A stretch of 64,000 bases of DNA, taken from NCBI RefSeq assembly GCF_013249065.1, contig NZ_JABRWQ010000001.1, positions 248,001 to 312,000 on the forward strand, read 5' to 3'. This DNA comes from Winogradskyella litoriviva (lineage in GTDB: Bacteria > Bacteroidota > Bacteroidia > Flavobacteriales > Flavobacteriaceae). Of the stretch, positions 34,761-43,260 are shown piece by piece. The notes below the pieces were generated by a model. The model made no database searches. It was not told the origin of the DNA and saw only the letters and a list, made by a program, of their open reading frames with translations. The translations under genes and the position numbers were made by a program. Numbering within the stretch: position 1 is the first letter of the stretch; each line of letters begins with the position of its first letter.

Positions 34761-36455
34761 ATGAAAACAAAATTTATCATACAATTAGTAATAATTTCCT
34801 TGTTTTTTGTTGCAAGTTGCTCCAAATCTAAAGAGAAAAACGAAATTCAAACACCAGATAATTATGAAGGTATTGAGTTTGAAATGAAAACTATTCAAGA
34901 ACCTCAAATTCCTAATAATACAGTAAATATTAAAGATTTTGGAGCTGTAGATGGAGGACATGTTTTAAATACAAAAGCCTTTGAAAAAGCGATAGAAGCT
35001 GTTACAAAAAAAGGAGGAGGAAAAGTTATAATTCCTGCTGGTATTTGGTTAACAGGACCCATTATTTTAAAAAGTAAGTTAGAATTACATGCAGAAGCTG
35101 GCGCTTTAATAAAATTTTCTACAAACAAAGACTTATATCCTATAATAGAAACAAATTTCGAAGGCTTAAATACATGGCGTTGTTTGTCTCCAATATATGG
35201 CAAAAACCTAGAGGATGTAGCTTTTACAGGTCCAGGTATTTGGGATGGCTCTGGCGATGCATGGCGACCAGTTAAGAAATCTAAAATTACAGATAAACAT
35301 TGGGGAAAATTAGTGGCTTCAGGTGGTTTTGTAGACAATAATAAAATGGTATGGTATCCATCAGAACAATTTAAAAATGCTTCAAAAAATGCCGAGTTAA
35401 ATGTTAGAAAAGATTTAAAAACAAAAGAAGAATTTCAGCAAATCAGAGATTTTTTAAGACCAGTAATGGTTAGTATCCAGAACAGTAAAAGAGTTATGTT
35501 TAGTGGTTCTGTTTTCCAAAATTCTCCAGCTTGGTGTCTTCATCCTTTAATGGTAGAAGATTTAATTGTTAAAAACATAACAGTACGCAATCCTCATTAT
35601 TCCCAAAATGGAGATGGTATAGATATAGAATCTTGTAAAAATGTAATTATAGAAAATTCTAGTTTCGATGTTGGTGATGATGCTATATGTATTAAATCTG
35701 GAAAAGATAAAGATGGTAGAGACCGTAATTTCCCTTGCGAGAACCTAATTATAAGAAATAATACGGTTTATCATGGACATGGAGGCGTAACTGTTGGAAG
35801 CGAAATGTCTAGTGGTGTAAAAAACATGCATGTTTCTAATTGCACATTTATAGGTACAGATGTTGGACTTCGTTTTAAAAGTAAAAGAGGACGTGGTGGT
35901 GTTGTAGAAAACATCTTTATTTCAGATATAAGAATGACAGATATTCCAACCAATGCCATTTCATTCAATTTATATTATGGTGGTTTGTCTGTTTCAGAAA
36001 TGTTAGCAAAAGCAAAAAACAATAAAACAGTTGCTAAAGTTGTTCCTGTTTCAGAAACGACACCACAGTTTAAGAATATTTTTATTCAAGATATTGTTAT
36101 ACAAGGCGCATATCAAGCAGTTTTTTTACAAGGTTTGCCAGAAATGAATCTTGAAAATATAAAAATTAGCAATTTACTTGTTAAAGCAGATAAGGGGTTT
36201 TCTATTATTGATGCCAATGGTGTTAATATTAGTAACGTTAATCTTACTGTTAAAGAAGATGTCAAATTTAATATCTATAACACTAAAAATTTAGAATTGA
36301 GTGCCATAGAATTTAATTCAAATTCTGAAAATTCAATATTGATTAATGGTAAAGCTTCAGAAAATATTCAGTTAAAATCTTCTAGTAAAACAGATTTTTC
36401 AAAAAACACTTTAATAGGAGAAACAGTTGAAGAACATGTAGTAAAATTTGAATAA
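34761..36455 (+). CDS. second GH28 polygalacturonase-type lipoprotein
   Basis: This 564-residue protein has its lipidated Cys at 20 (FFVASC). The GH28 beta-helix shows NGDGIDIESC, DVGDDAICIKSGKD, YHGHGGVTVGSEMSSG and LRFKSKRGRGG; all catalytic segments are present. It differs from the GH28 at 22791 by an extended C-terminus (about 75 residues) and by NGDGID in place of NNDGCN, suggesting another substrate or exo mode, perhaps on rhamnogalacturonan or xylogalacturonan (inference). Spacing of 2 bp on each side places it firmly in the operon. Confidence 0.92.
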   Translation: MKTKFIIQLVIISLFFVASCSKSKEKNEIQTPDNYEGIEFEMKTIQEPQIPNNTVNIKDFGAVDGGHVLNTKAFEKAIEAVTKKGGGKVIIPAGIWLTGPIILKSKLELHAEAGALIKFSTNKDLYPIIETNFEGLNTWRCLSPIYGKNLEDVAFTGPGIWDGSGDAWRPVKKSKITDKHWGKLVASGGFVDNNKMVWYPSEQFKNASKNAELNVRKDLKTKEEFQQIRDFLRPVMVSIQNSKRVMFSGSVFQNSPAWCLHPLMVEDLIVKNITVRNPHYSQNGDGIDIESCKNVIIENSSFDVGDDAICIKSGKDKDGRDRNFPCENLIIRNNTVYHGHGGVTVGSEMSSGVKNMHVSNCTFIGTDVGLRFKSKRGRGGVVENIFISDIRMTDIPTNAISFNLYYGGLSVSEMLAKAKNNKTVAKVVPVSETTPQFKNIFIQDIVIQGAYQAVFLQGLPEMNLENIKISNLLVKADKGFSIIDANGVNISNVNLTVKEDVKFNIYNTKNLELSAIEFNSNSENSILINGKASENIQLKSSSKTDFSKNTLIGETVEEHVVKFE

Positions 36456-36457
36456 TA

Positions 36458-37138
36458 ATGATGACATTTAAAGCAAATACTATCTTTCTAATTTTTGTTA
36501 GTACTATTATAATTGCTTGTAATTCATCAAAAAAAGAACCAATTGATAGTTCTAAAACAGATTGGATAATTGCCAATTTACTTGAAAAAGAACCAGACCA
36601 AATATCCATTCAAGGAAACCCTAAATTAGTGAATGCGCCTTTAGGAAAAGCGGTTTGTTTTGATGGAATATATGATGCGTTATTTTTAGACCAAATGCCA
36701 CTTAAAGATGCCAATTCCTTTACAGTTGAAATGATTTTTAAACCTTCTGAAGTTGAAGCTCCTTTTGAGCAAAGAATTGTTCATATAGGAGAAGTTTCTA
36801 AAGATAGAATGCTATTAGAAATTAGAGCAAAAAATGGACAATGGTATTTTGATGGTTTTGTGGCTTCAAATGAAAATAAAAAAGCATTAATTGACGAAAA
36901 ACTAACACATCCTTTAGGCAAATGGTACCATGTTGCATTAGTTGTTACTCCTAATAGTATAATAACTTTTGTTAATGGTAAAAAGGAAATAGAAGCCCCT
37001 TTTTTATTTAAACCTATTAATACAGGAAAAACGTCTTTAGGAGTGCGTTTAAATAAAAAATCTTGGTTTAAAGGAAGTATCTATAGAGTAAAAATTAGTA
37101 AAAAAGTGGTGTTACCAAATCACTTTATTCATTTTTAA
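36458..37138 (+). CDS. LamG/concanavalin-like lipoprotein
   Basis: The 226-residue protein has a lipobox TIIIAC (Cys21) and a single jelly-roll domain of the LamG/laminin-G-3 type: KAVCFDGIYDALFLDQMPL, NSFTVEMIFKP, LGKWYHVALVVTPNSIITFVNGKKE and FKGSIYRVKISKK. Such domains usually bind glycans. No catalytic motif is visible. It may be a surface pectin-binding protein of the locus, given its place between GH28 and PL10-CE8 (inference). Confidence 0.75.
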   Translation: MMTFKANTIFLIFVSTIIIACNSSKKEPIDSSKTDWIIANLLEKEPDQISIQGNPKLVNAPLGKAVCFDGIYDALFLDQMPLKDANSFTVEMIFKPSEVEAPFEQRIVHIGEVSKDRMLLEIRAKNGQWYFDGFVASNENKKALIDEKLTHPLGKWYHVALVVTPNSIITFVNGKKEIEAPFLFKPINTGKTSLGVRLNKKSWFKGSIYRVKISKKVVLPNHFIHF

Positions 37139-37148
37139 AAAACTTAAA

Positions 37149-39158
37149 ATGAAAAAAAACAAAACAGTATTAATACTCGTTTTTGTGTTGTTTAGTTTAA
37201 ACACAATTGCGCAAGTTCATGATAAATCGTGGCGAGATATAGCTAATAAAAAAGAAGATGTTTGGTTTGCATCATTAGAAGCAAAACAAATAGCTAAAAA
37301 TGTCTTATTATATCAACGAGACATAGGAGGTTGGCCTAAAAATGTGCAAATGCACAAACCACTTTCTGAAGATAGAAAAGCAGAATTAATGGCTTTAAAA
37401 CCTCAAGGTAAAGGAGCAACCACAGACAATGGAGCAACCATTCAAGAAATGTTTTTTCTATCAAAAATGTATCGTCAAACTCAAGATGAGCAATATAAAA
37501 ATAGCTTTTTAAAAGGATTAGATTATCTGTTAGAAGCACAATACGATAATGGAGGTTGGCCACAATATTATCCATTACGTAAAGGGTATTACACGCATAT
37601 TACTTACAATGACGATTCTATGGTTAATATTATGAAGCTGCTTCGTGAACTAAAAAATAACACCAATTATTACTCTATAAAACCATCAAAATCACAATTA
37701 AAAAAAGTAACACTAGCTTTTAATAAAGGTATCGATTGTATTTTAAAAACACAGTACAAACAAAATGGCATTTTAACTGCTTGGTGTGCGCAACATGACG
37801 AAAACACCTTGCAACCAGCAAAAGCAAGGTCTTACGAATTACCATCGTTAAGTGGTGCAGAATCTGCACAAATTGTATTGTTATTAATGTCTTTAGAAAA
37901 CCCTTCAGATAAAGTAATAACTTCTATAAATAGCGCAGTAACTTGGTTTGAAAAAGTGAAAATAACAGGAGACGAAAAAGATAAAATATACAACGGAATT
38001 GGACAAGTGATGAATAAAAGAATGATTCCTCAAGAAAATGAGACTGCCATTTGGGCTCGTTTTATGAATTTAGAAGATAATAAACCCTTTTTCTGTGATC
38101 GAGACGGAATTAAAAAAGCAACTTTAGATGAAATAGGTACAGAACGAAGAGATGGTTATGCTTGGTATAAAAACGATCCTCAGTTGGTGTTAGACGCATA
38201 TCCTAATTGGAAATTGAGTCTCAAAAAAAAAAGCTATAAAAAACCAAAAGACGAATTAAATATTACGGTCTCTAAAGATGGTTCTGGAGATTATACAAGT
38301 ATTCAAGATGCTATTAATAACACCAAGTCATTTCCTTATAATAGAGTAACTATATTTATTAAAAATGGTGTGTATAAAGAAAAGGTGAAAGTTCATGAAT
38401 GGAACCCAAACCTTTCTTTAATTGGAGAAAGTAAAGACAAAACAATTATTACCTACAACGATTATTTTAATAAAGTAGGTTTAGGCAGAAACAGTACGTT
38501 TTATACCTACACGCTTTTAATAGAAGCTAATAACGTTTTCCTTAAAAATTTAACCATAGAAAATTCTTCAGGAGAAGTTGGTCAAGCAGTAGCATTGTCG
38601 GTGTTTTCAGATGAAGTGGCTGTTGTAAATTGCAAACTTTTAGGTAATCAAGACACATTGTATGCCTCTGGAAAGGGAAAGCAATATTATAAAGATTGTT
38701 ATATAGAAGGTACTACAGATTTTATTTTTGGAAGCGCAACTGCGTTATTTGAAAATTGTGAAATTTATAGTAAAAAAGACTCCTATATAACTGCAGCTTC
38801 AACACCCAAAGACTCATTATTTGGTTACGTATTTAAAAATTGTAGACTTACAGCAAATAAAGGCATTCATAAAGTATATTTAGGAAGACCATGGAGAATT
38901 TATGCGCAAACCGTTTTTATTAATTGCGAATTAGGAAAACATATTTTACCAATAGGTTGGCATAATTGGTCAAAACCTGAAGCAGAAAAAACAACATTTT
39001 ATGCAGAATATAAAAATTCTGGAGAAGGATTTCAACCAGAAAAACGAGCCTATTGGTCGTATCAGTTAAAAAAACGTGAAGCAAAAAAGTATACGCTTCA
39101 AAATGTGTTAGGTAAACATAAAAAAACATCAAAAAAGGAATGGTATGAAGCACTATAA
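37149..39158 (+). CDS. PL10 pectate lyase fused to CE8 pectin methylesterase
   Basis: The 669-residue secreted protein (signal peptide to NTIAQ, residue 22) joins two catalytic domains. Residues about 25-365 form a PL10 polysaccharide lyase (RDIGGWPKNVQM, TTDNGATIQEM, YDNGGWPQYYPLRKGYYTHITYND, IWARFMNLEDNKPFFCDRDG), which cleaves polygalacturonate by beta-elimination. Residues about 372-660 form a CE8 pectinesterase (VSKDGSGDYTSIQDAI, NQDTLYASG, TTDFIFGSATALFE, YLGRPWR) with its two Asp and one Arg present. The pairing allows demethylation and cleavage by one protein. A poly-Lys linker (LSLKKKSYKKPKDEL) joins them. Its end overlaps the CE12 gene by 14 bp. Confidence 0.94.
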   Translation: MKKNKTVLILVFVLFSLNTIAQVHDKSWRDIANKKEDVWFASLEAKQIAKNVLLYQRDIGGWPKNVQMHKPLSEDRKAELMALKPQGKGATTDNGATIQEMFFLSKMYRQTQDEQYKNSFLKGLDYLLEAQYDNGGWPQYYPLRKGYYTHITYNDDSMVNIMKLLRELKNNTNYYSIKPSKSQLKKVTLAFNKGIDCILKTQYKQNGILTAWCAQHDENTLQPAKARSYELPSLSGAESAQIVLLLMSLENPSDKVITSINSAVTWFEKVKITGDEKDKIYNGIGQVMNKRMIPQENETAIWARFMNLEDNKPFFCDRDGIKKATLDEIGTERRDGYAWYKNDPQLVLDAYPNWKLSLKKKSYKKPKDELNITVSKDGSGDYTSIQDAINNTKSFPYNRVTIFIKNGVYKEKVKVHEWNPNLSLIGESKDKTIITYNDYFNKVGLGRNSTFYTYTLLIEANNVFLKNLTIENSSGEVGQAVALSVFSDEVAVVNCKLLGNQDTLYASGKGKQYYKDCYIEGTTDFIFGSATALFENCEIYSKKDSYITAASTPKDSLFGYVFKNCRLTANKGIHKVYLGRPWRIYAQTVFINCELGKHILPIGWHNWSKPEAEKTTFYAEYKNSGEGFQPEKRAYWSYQLKKREAKKYTLQNVLGKHKKTSKKEWYEAL

Positions 39159-39930
39159 ATCATTCTTTTTATGCATTATGTTGATCGTTTTTTCTTGTAA
39201 GGAAAACACAAAATCATCAAGTGTTGAAAAAGAGCAAACTAAAGTTTCTATTTATACAATAGGCGATTCCACAATGGCAGATAAACCAAACCCTGACGAG
39301 AACCCAGAAAGAGGTTGGTGCCAATTATTGCCAAAGTTTTTAAACGAAAATGTAGTTGTAAAAAATCATGCTGTAAATGGCAGAAGCACACGCAGTTTTA
39401 TTGCAGAAAAACGTTGGGATTCTGTTTATAATCAATTACAAAAAGGCGATTATGTTTTTATTCAATTTGGGCACAATGATCAGAAAATAAAAGACCCAAA
39501 GCGTTACACTAATCCGCATACAGCTTACAAAAACAACTTAATAAAGTTTATAAAAAACACTAGAGAAAAAAACGCAATTCCTGTGTTATTTACATCTATT
39601 GTTAGACGAAAATTTAACGAAGAAGGTGTATTGGTAGATTCGCATGGTGCATATCCATTAGAAATGCGATTGGTAGCACAAGAGTACAATGTGCCTTTAA
39701 TAGATTTGCAATATTTAACAGAACAATTAGAGGAAAATTATGGTGTAGAAGGTTCTAAGAAATTACATTTGCATTATCAGCCAAATGAAATCCCATATTA
39801 TCCAGAAGGTAAAGAAGATAATACACATTTATCGGTTTTAGGTGCTACAGAAGTATCTAAATTAGCTCTAAATGCTTTAAAAGACAATGTAGAAGGTTTT
39901 GGTAACTTCAAAATGATAAAAACTAACTAG
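39145..39930 (+). CDS. CE12 rhamnogalacturonan/pectin acetylesterase (SGNH), lipoprotein
   Basis: The 261-residue SGNH hydrolase has a lipobox VFSC (Cys18). Block I is TIGDSTMADK (Ser nucleophile), then VNGRSTRSF (Gly), QFGHNDQK (Asn) and DNTHLSVLGA (Asp/His dyad). These fit rhamnogalacturonan acetylesterases, which remove acetyl from pectin backbones. Its start overlaps the PL10-CE8 gene by 14 bp; the next gene begins 2 bp after it. Confidence 0.9.
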   Translation: MKHYKSFFLCIMLIVFSCKENTKSSSVEKEQTKVSIYTIGDSTMADKPNPDENPERGWCQLLPKFLNENVVVKNHAVNGRSTRSFIAEKRWDSVYNQLQKGDYVFIQFGHNDQKIKDPKRYTNPHTAYKNNLIKFIKNTREKNAIPVLFTSIVRRKFNEEGVLVDSHGAYPLEMRLVAQEYNVPLIDLQYLTEQLEENYGVEGSKKLHLHYQPNEIPYYPEGKEDNTHLSVLGATEVSKLALNALKDNVEGFGNFKMIKTN

Positions 39931-39931
39931 T

Positions 39932-40846
39932 ATGAAATCTTATAAATACACTCTCTTTTTAAGTTACTTTTTTATACAGAGTTGTTTTGCACAACTAGAC
40001 CGCGAAGTGATTCAATTATGGAATGACACAATCCCAACTGCAATAGAAAATCCTGAATTTAAAGAAATACTAATAATCACAGATTCTGTGGTTGCGAGTA
40101 TTGAACGAGTTAGCCAACCAACACTGACAGTGTTTCAACCAGAAAAGCCTAATGGAATAGCTGTGATTATTTTTCCAGGAGGAGGTTATCATCATTTGGC
40201 GATTAACAAAGAAGGTTACAAAGTTGCAGAATGGTTAAATACACTTGGTATTACAGTTTTTGTTTTAAAATATAGATTACCAAACGATGCTATTATGAAA
40301 GATAAAAGCATTGGGGCACTGCAAGATGCTCAAGAAGCCATGCGTTATGTAAGACTTAATGTAGAAAAATTTCAATTAAAAAGCAGTAAAATAGGTGTTC
40401 TAGGGTTTTCTGCTGGCGGACATTTAGCAGCAACATTGTCAACTCAATATGACAAAAAAGTTTATAACGCTGATGATAATATTAGTGTAAAGCCAGATTT
40501 TTCAATATTGATATATCCAGTAATTTCAATGAAAGATTCTTTAACGCATAAAGGTTCAAGAAAAAACTTATTGGGAGAAACACCTTCAAAACAAAAGGTA
40601 GAAATCTTTTCCAACGAAACACAAGTAACAGCATTAACTCCAAAAACATTTTTGGTGCATGCTACAGATGATAAATCAGTTTCTGTAGAAAATAGTATTC
40701 AGTATTATTTAGCTTTAAAAAAACACAACGTTTCTGCAGAAATGCATATTTACGAAAAAGGAGGTCATGGTTTTGGATTGGGTAGAAAGCAAAGAAATCA
40801 CGCTTGGACTGAAGCGTGTGAGCAATGGTTAATAGCGAATAATTAG
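39932..40846 (+). CDS. secreted alpha/beta-hydrolase, acetyl-esterase type
   Basis: This 304-residue protein has an N-terminal signal with FIQSCFAQ; cleavage could be at Ala-Gln or it could be lipidated at Cys18. The alpha/beta-hydrolase core shows the oxyanion segment FPGGGYHHLA, nucleophile elbow GFSAGGH, HATDDKSVS (Asp) and KGGHGFG (His). Related proteins in Bacteroidota glycan loci are acetyl esterases on xylan or pectin. It is the last gene of the pectin run; the exact ester is unknown. Confidence 0.85.
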   Translation: MKSYKYTLFLSYFFIQSCFAQLDREVIQLWNDTIPTAIENPEFKEILIITDSVVASIERVSQPTLTVFQPEKPNGIAVIIFPGGGYHHLAINKEGYKVAEWLNTLGITVFVLKYRLPNDAIMKDKSIGALQDAQEAMRYVRLNVEKFQLKSSKIGVLGFSAGGHLAATLSTQYDKKVYNADDNISVKPDFSILIYPVISMKDSLTHKGSRKNLLGETPSKQKVEIFSNETQVTALTPKTFLVHATDDKSVSVENSIQYYLALKKHNVSAEMHIYEKGGHGFGLGRKQRNHAWTEACEQWLIANN

Positions 40847-40862
40847 ACGTATCAGTTTTTGT

Positions 40863-41057
40863 TTATAAAACACCATAGCCGCCAGTTATAATTATAACTT
40901 TTCCTTTTTTATTAAAAATAATCAGTTGTGGTTTATAAGAAAATTCATAAAACAATAATTTTCTTAAAACGTTATTATTTTTGTTTAGAATATTCATCAA
41001 TAATATAATTAAAACTAATAAGGCTTGGAATGTAAAAACATTCAAATATTGTTTCAA
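40863..41057 (-). pseudogene. possible remnant of a small secreted or thioredoxin-like protein
   Basis: A 64-codon frame from a TTG ends YKPQLIIFNKKGKVIIITGGYGVL. The PQLIIFNKKGKVI part resembles the C-terminal strands of thioredoxin-like proteins, but no active site or start region is present. It is probably decayed or chance sequence. It fills most of the gap between the esterase and the tRNA terminator. Confidence 0.2.
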
Positions 41058-41068
41058 TATATTAAAAC

Positions 41069-41100
41069 AAAAAAGCTAACTCGTTAAAGTTAGCTTTTTT
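41069..41100 (-). terminator. terminator of the tRNA-Leu gene
   Basis: A 12-bp stem AAAAAAGCTAAC / GTTAGCTTTTTT with an 8-base loop lies just 3' of the minus-strand tRNA. Runs of A and T on both sides allow it to work in both directions. Confidence 0.8.
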
Positions 41101-41106
41101 CTTTTG

Positions 41107-41188
41107 TACAGGCGGAGAGACTCGAACTCTCACACCTCGCGGCACTAGATCCTAAGTCTAGCGTGTCTACCAATTCCACCACGCCTGC
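41107..41188 (-). tRNA. tRNA-Leu (anticodon UAG)
   Basis: The minus strand folds as a class II tRNA of 82 nt. The acceptor stem is GCAGGCG / CGCCTGT with a G-U pair at 1-72, the D-loop region GGTGGAATTGGTAGACAC, anticodon loop CTTAGGA (UAG), a long variable arm (GTGCCGCGAGGTGT part) and T-loop GTTCGAGTC. The discriminator is A. CCA is not encoded. Followed by its own terminator. Confidence 0.95.
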
Positions 41189-41341
41189 AACTTTCCAATA
41201 ATTATTGGGATGCAAATATAAACAATAGTTTCAATATACAAATAAGATTTTTTTAAGAATTACTAATCATTTCTTAAAGTTGTGTTCAGACTAATTTATT
41301 CCTCTATAAATTCATATTTTTGATTAAAATCAAACATAATT

Positions 41342-42730
41342 ATGCAATCCATAAAATCTTATATCCAAGATAACAAAGACCGCTTTTTAAATGAGTTAAT
41401 CGACTTATTAAAAATCCCCTCCATTAGTGCAGATTCTGCATACAAAGGTGATGTGTTAAAAACAGCAGATGCTATTAAAATTAGTCTAGAAAAAGCAGGA
41501 TGTGACCATGTAGAAATTTGTGAAACCGAAGGTTATCCAATTGTATATGGCGAAAAAATAATTGACAAAAATTTACCTACGGTTTTAGTTTATGGTCATT
41601 ATGATGTGCAACCACCAGATCCATTAGATTTATGGAACTCTCCTCCTTTTGAGCCTGTTATTCAAAAAACAGACTTACATCCAGAAGGTGCCATTTTTGC
41701 AAGAGGTGCTTGTGATGACAAAGGCCAAATGTATATGCATGTTAAGGCTTTAGAATACATGACGTCTAATAACGAATTGCCTTGTAACGTAAAATTTATG
41801 ATTGAAGGTGAAGAGGAAGTTGGTAGTGTAAACCTAGCTAAATTTGTTGCTGCCAATAGAGAAAAACTAACTAATGATGTGATTCTTATTTCAGATACTG
41901 GCATGATTGCTAAAGATGTACCTTCAATTACTACAGGCTTAAGAGGTTTAAGTTATGTTGAGGTAGAAGTCACTGGTCCAAACAGAGATTTACATTCAGG
42001 TTTATATGGAGGCGCTGTGGCAAACCCAATAAACGTTTTAACTAAAATGATTGCTTCGCTTCATGATGAAAACAATCATATTACCATTCCTGGATTTTAT
42101 GATAAGGTTGAAAACCTATCTGATGCAGAACGTGCAGAAATGGCGAAAGCACCATTTTCACTTGATGCGTATAAAAAATCATTAGACATTAATGCTGTCT
42201 ATGGCGAAGAAGGTTATTCTACTAACGAGCGTAACTCTATTAGACCAACATTAGATGTTAACGGAATTTGGGGAGGTTATACTGGCGAAGGTGCAAAAAC
42301 AGTAATAGCGAGTAAGGCCTATGCTAAAATTTCTATGCGCTTGGTTCCTAACCAAGATTGGGAAGAGATTACGGATTTATTTAAAAATCATTTTGAAAGC
42401 ATCGCTCCAAATGGTGTAACCGTAAAAGTAATACCTCATCATGGAGGACAAGGTTATGTAACACCAATTGATAGTGTTGGGTATAGAGCAGCTTCTAAAG
42501 CATATGAGGCAACCTTTGGAAAAACGCCTATTCCGCAACGCAGTGGTGGAAGTATTCCTATTGTAGCACTTTTTGAAAAAGAATTAAAAAGCAAAACTAT
42601 ATTAATGGGCTTTGGTTTAGATAGTGATGCTATTCACTCACCAAACGAGCATTTTGGCGTATGGAATTACCTAAAAGGTATTGAAACTATCCCTTGGTTT
42701 TATAAGTACTTTACAGATTCTTTCAAATAG
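41342..42730 (+). CDS. M20-family dipeptidase/metallopeptidase
   Basis: This 462-residue cytoplasmic zinc peptidase has the di-metal ligands VYGHYDVQP (His, Asp), ARGACDDKGQ (bridging Asp), EGEEEVGS (catalytic Glu and ligand), ISDTGM (Asp ligand) and IHSPNE (His). The dimerisation domain starts near LHSGLYGGAVANP. Members resemble carnosinase/CNDP-type dipeptidases. It is monocistronic, with a -7-like TATTTTTG at 41315-41322 about 20 bp before the ATG and a terminator after it. Confidence 0.92.
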   Translation: MQSIKSYIQDNKDRFLNELIDLLKIPSISADSAYKGDVLKTADAIKISLEKAGCDHVEICETEGYPIVYGEKIIDKNLPTVLVYGHYDVQPPDPLDLWNSPPFEPVIQKTDLHPEGAIFARGACDDKGQMYMHVKALEYMTSNNELPCNVKFMIEGEEEVGSVNLAKFVAANREKLTNDVILISDTGMIAKDVPSITTGLRGLSYVEVEVTGPNRDLHSGLYGGAVANPINVLTKMIASLHDENNHITIPGFYDKVENLSDAERAEMAKAPFSLDAYKKSLDINAVYGEEGYSTNERNSIRPTLDVNGIWGGYTGEGAKTVIASKAYAKISMRLVPNQDWEEITDLFKNHFESIAPNGVTVKVIPHHGGQGYVTPIDSVGYRAASKAYEATFGKTPIPQRSGGSIPIVALFEKELKSKTILMGFGLDSDAIHSPNEHFGVWNYLKGIETIPWFYKYFTDSFK

Positions 42731-42785
42731 ATTAACATGAGGTTAAACTGACATTAAATCTAACAGAATCAATACATAATAAGCC

Positions 42786-42814
42786 AATCCGTTCCTAGTG
42801 AACGGATTTTTTTT
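42786..42814 (+). terminator. terminator after the M20 peptidase gene
   Basis: Stem AATCCGTTC / GAACGGATT with a 5-base loop and a run of T. Confidence 0.85.
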
Positions 42815-42828
42815 ATCCTTTTTTCAAC

Positions 42829-42870
42829 TCTACACTTGTAGAATTGAAATTTATATTCTACATTTGTAGA
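42829..42870 (+). promoter_or_regulatory. two BlaI-type operators containing the promoter of the BlaI/M56 pair
   Basis: TCTACACTTGTAGA (42829-42842) and TCTACATTTGTAGA (42857-42870) are two copies of the TACAnnTGTA palindrome bound by BlaI/MecI proteins. The -33 TTG (42836-42838) lies inside the first, and the -7 TACATTTG (42859-42866) inside the second, with a 20-bp spacer. Binding would block polymerase at both boxes, giving tight autoregulation. Start codon is 22 bp further on. Confidence 0.85.
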
Positions 42871-42892
42871 GTTAATTCTAAAAACGTAGAGC

Positions 42893-43258
42893 ATGGAACT
42901 GTCAAAAACCGAAGAACAATTAATGCAACATCTTTGGAAGCTTGAAAAAGCTTTTATGAAAGATTTGCTAGAGCGTTACCCTGAACCAAAACCTGCTACA
43001 ACAACAATTGCTACATTATTAAAACGAATGATTGGTAAAGGGTTTATAGATTATAAAACCTACGGAAAATCTAGAGAATACTTCCCTTTAGTGAGAAAAG
43101 AAGATTATTTCTCTAAACATGTTAACGGCCTAATTAAAACATTTTTTAACGATAGCGCTTCACAGTTTGCTTCATTTTTTACGCGTAAAACAGACTTAAC
43201 TAAAGAAGAGTTAGAGGCTTTAAAGAAAATTATTGATACAGAAATTCAAAACAAATAA
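42893..43258 (+). CDS. BlaI/MecI/CopY-family repressor
   Basis: The 121-residue winged-helix repressor matches the family length. N-terminal wHTH: LSKTEEQLMQHLWKLEKAFMK, recognition helix region TTTIATLLKRMIGKGFIDYK, and wing GKSREYFPLV. The C-terminal dimerisation helices follow. It should bind the two TACAnnTGTA sites upstream and be removed when the adjacent M56 protease senses a signal. The protease gene begins 2 bp later. Confidence 0.92.
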   Translation: MELSKTEEQLMQHLWKLEKAFMKDLLERYPEPKPATTTIATLLKRMIGKGFIDYKTYGKSREYFPLVRKEDYFSKHVNGLIKTFFNDSASQFASFFTRKTDLTKEELEALKKIIDTEIQNK

Positions 43259-43260
43259 TT

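Noticed and set aside
34904..35338. 144-codon minus-strand frame inside the second GH28 gene
   Set aside because: Shadow of the GH28 coding frame, Pro/Ser/Phe-rich composition typical of antisense frames.
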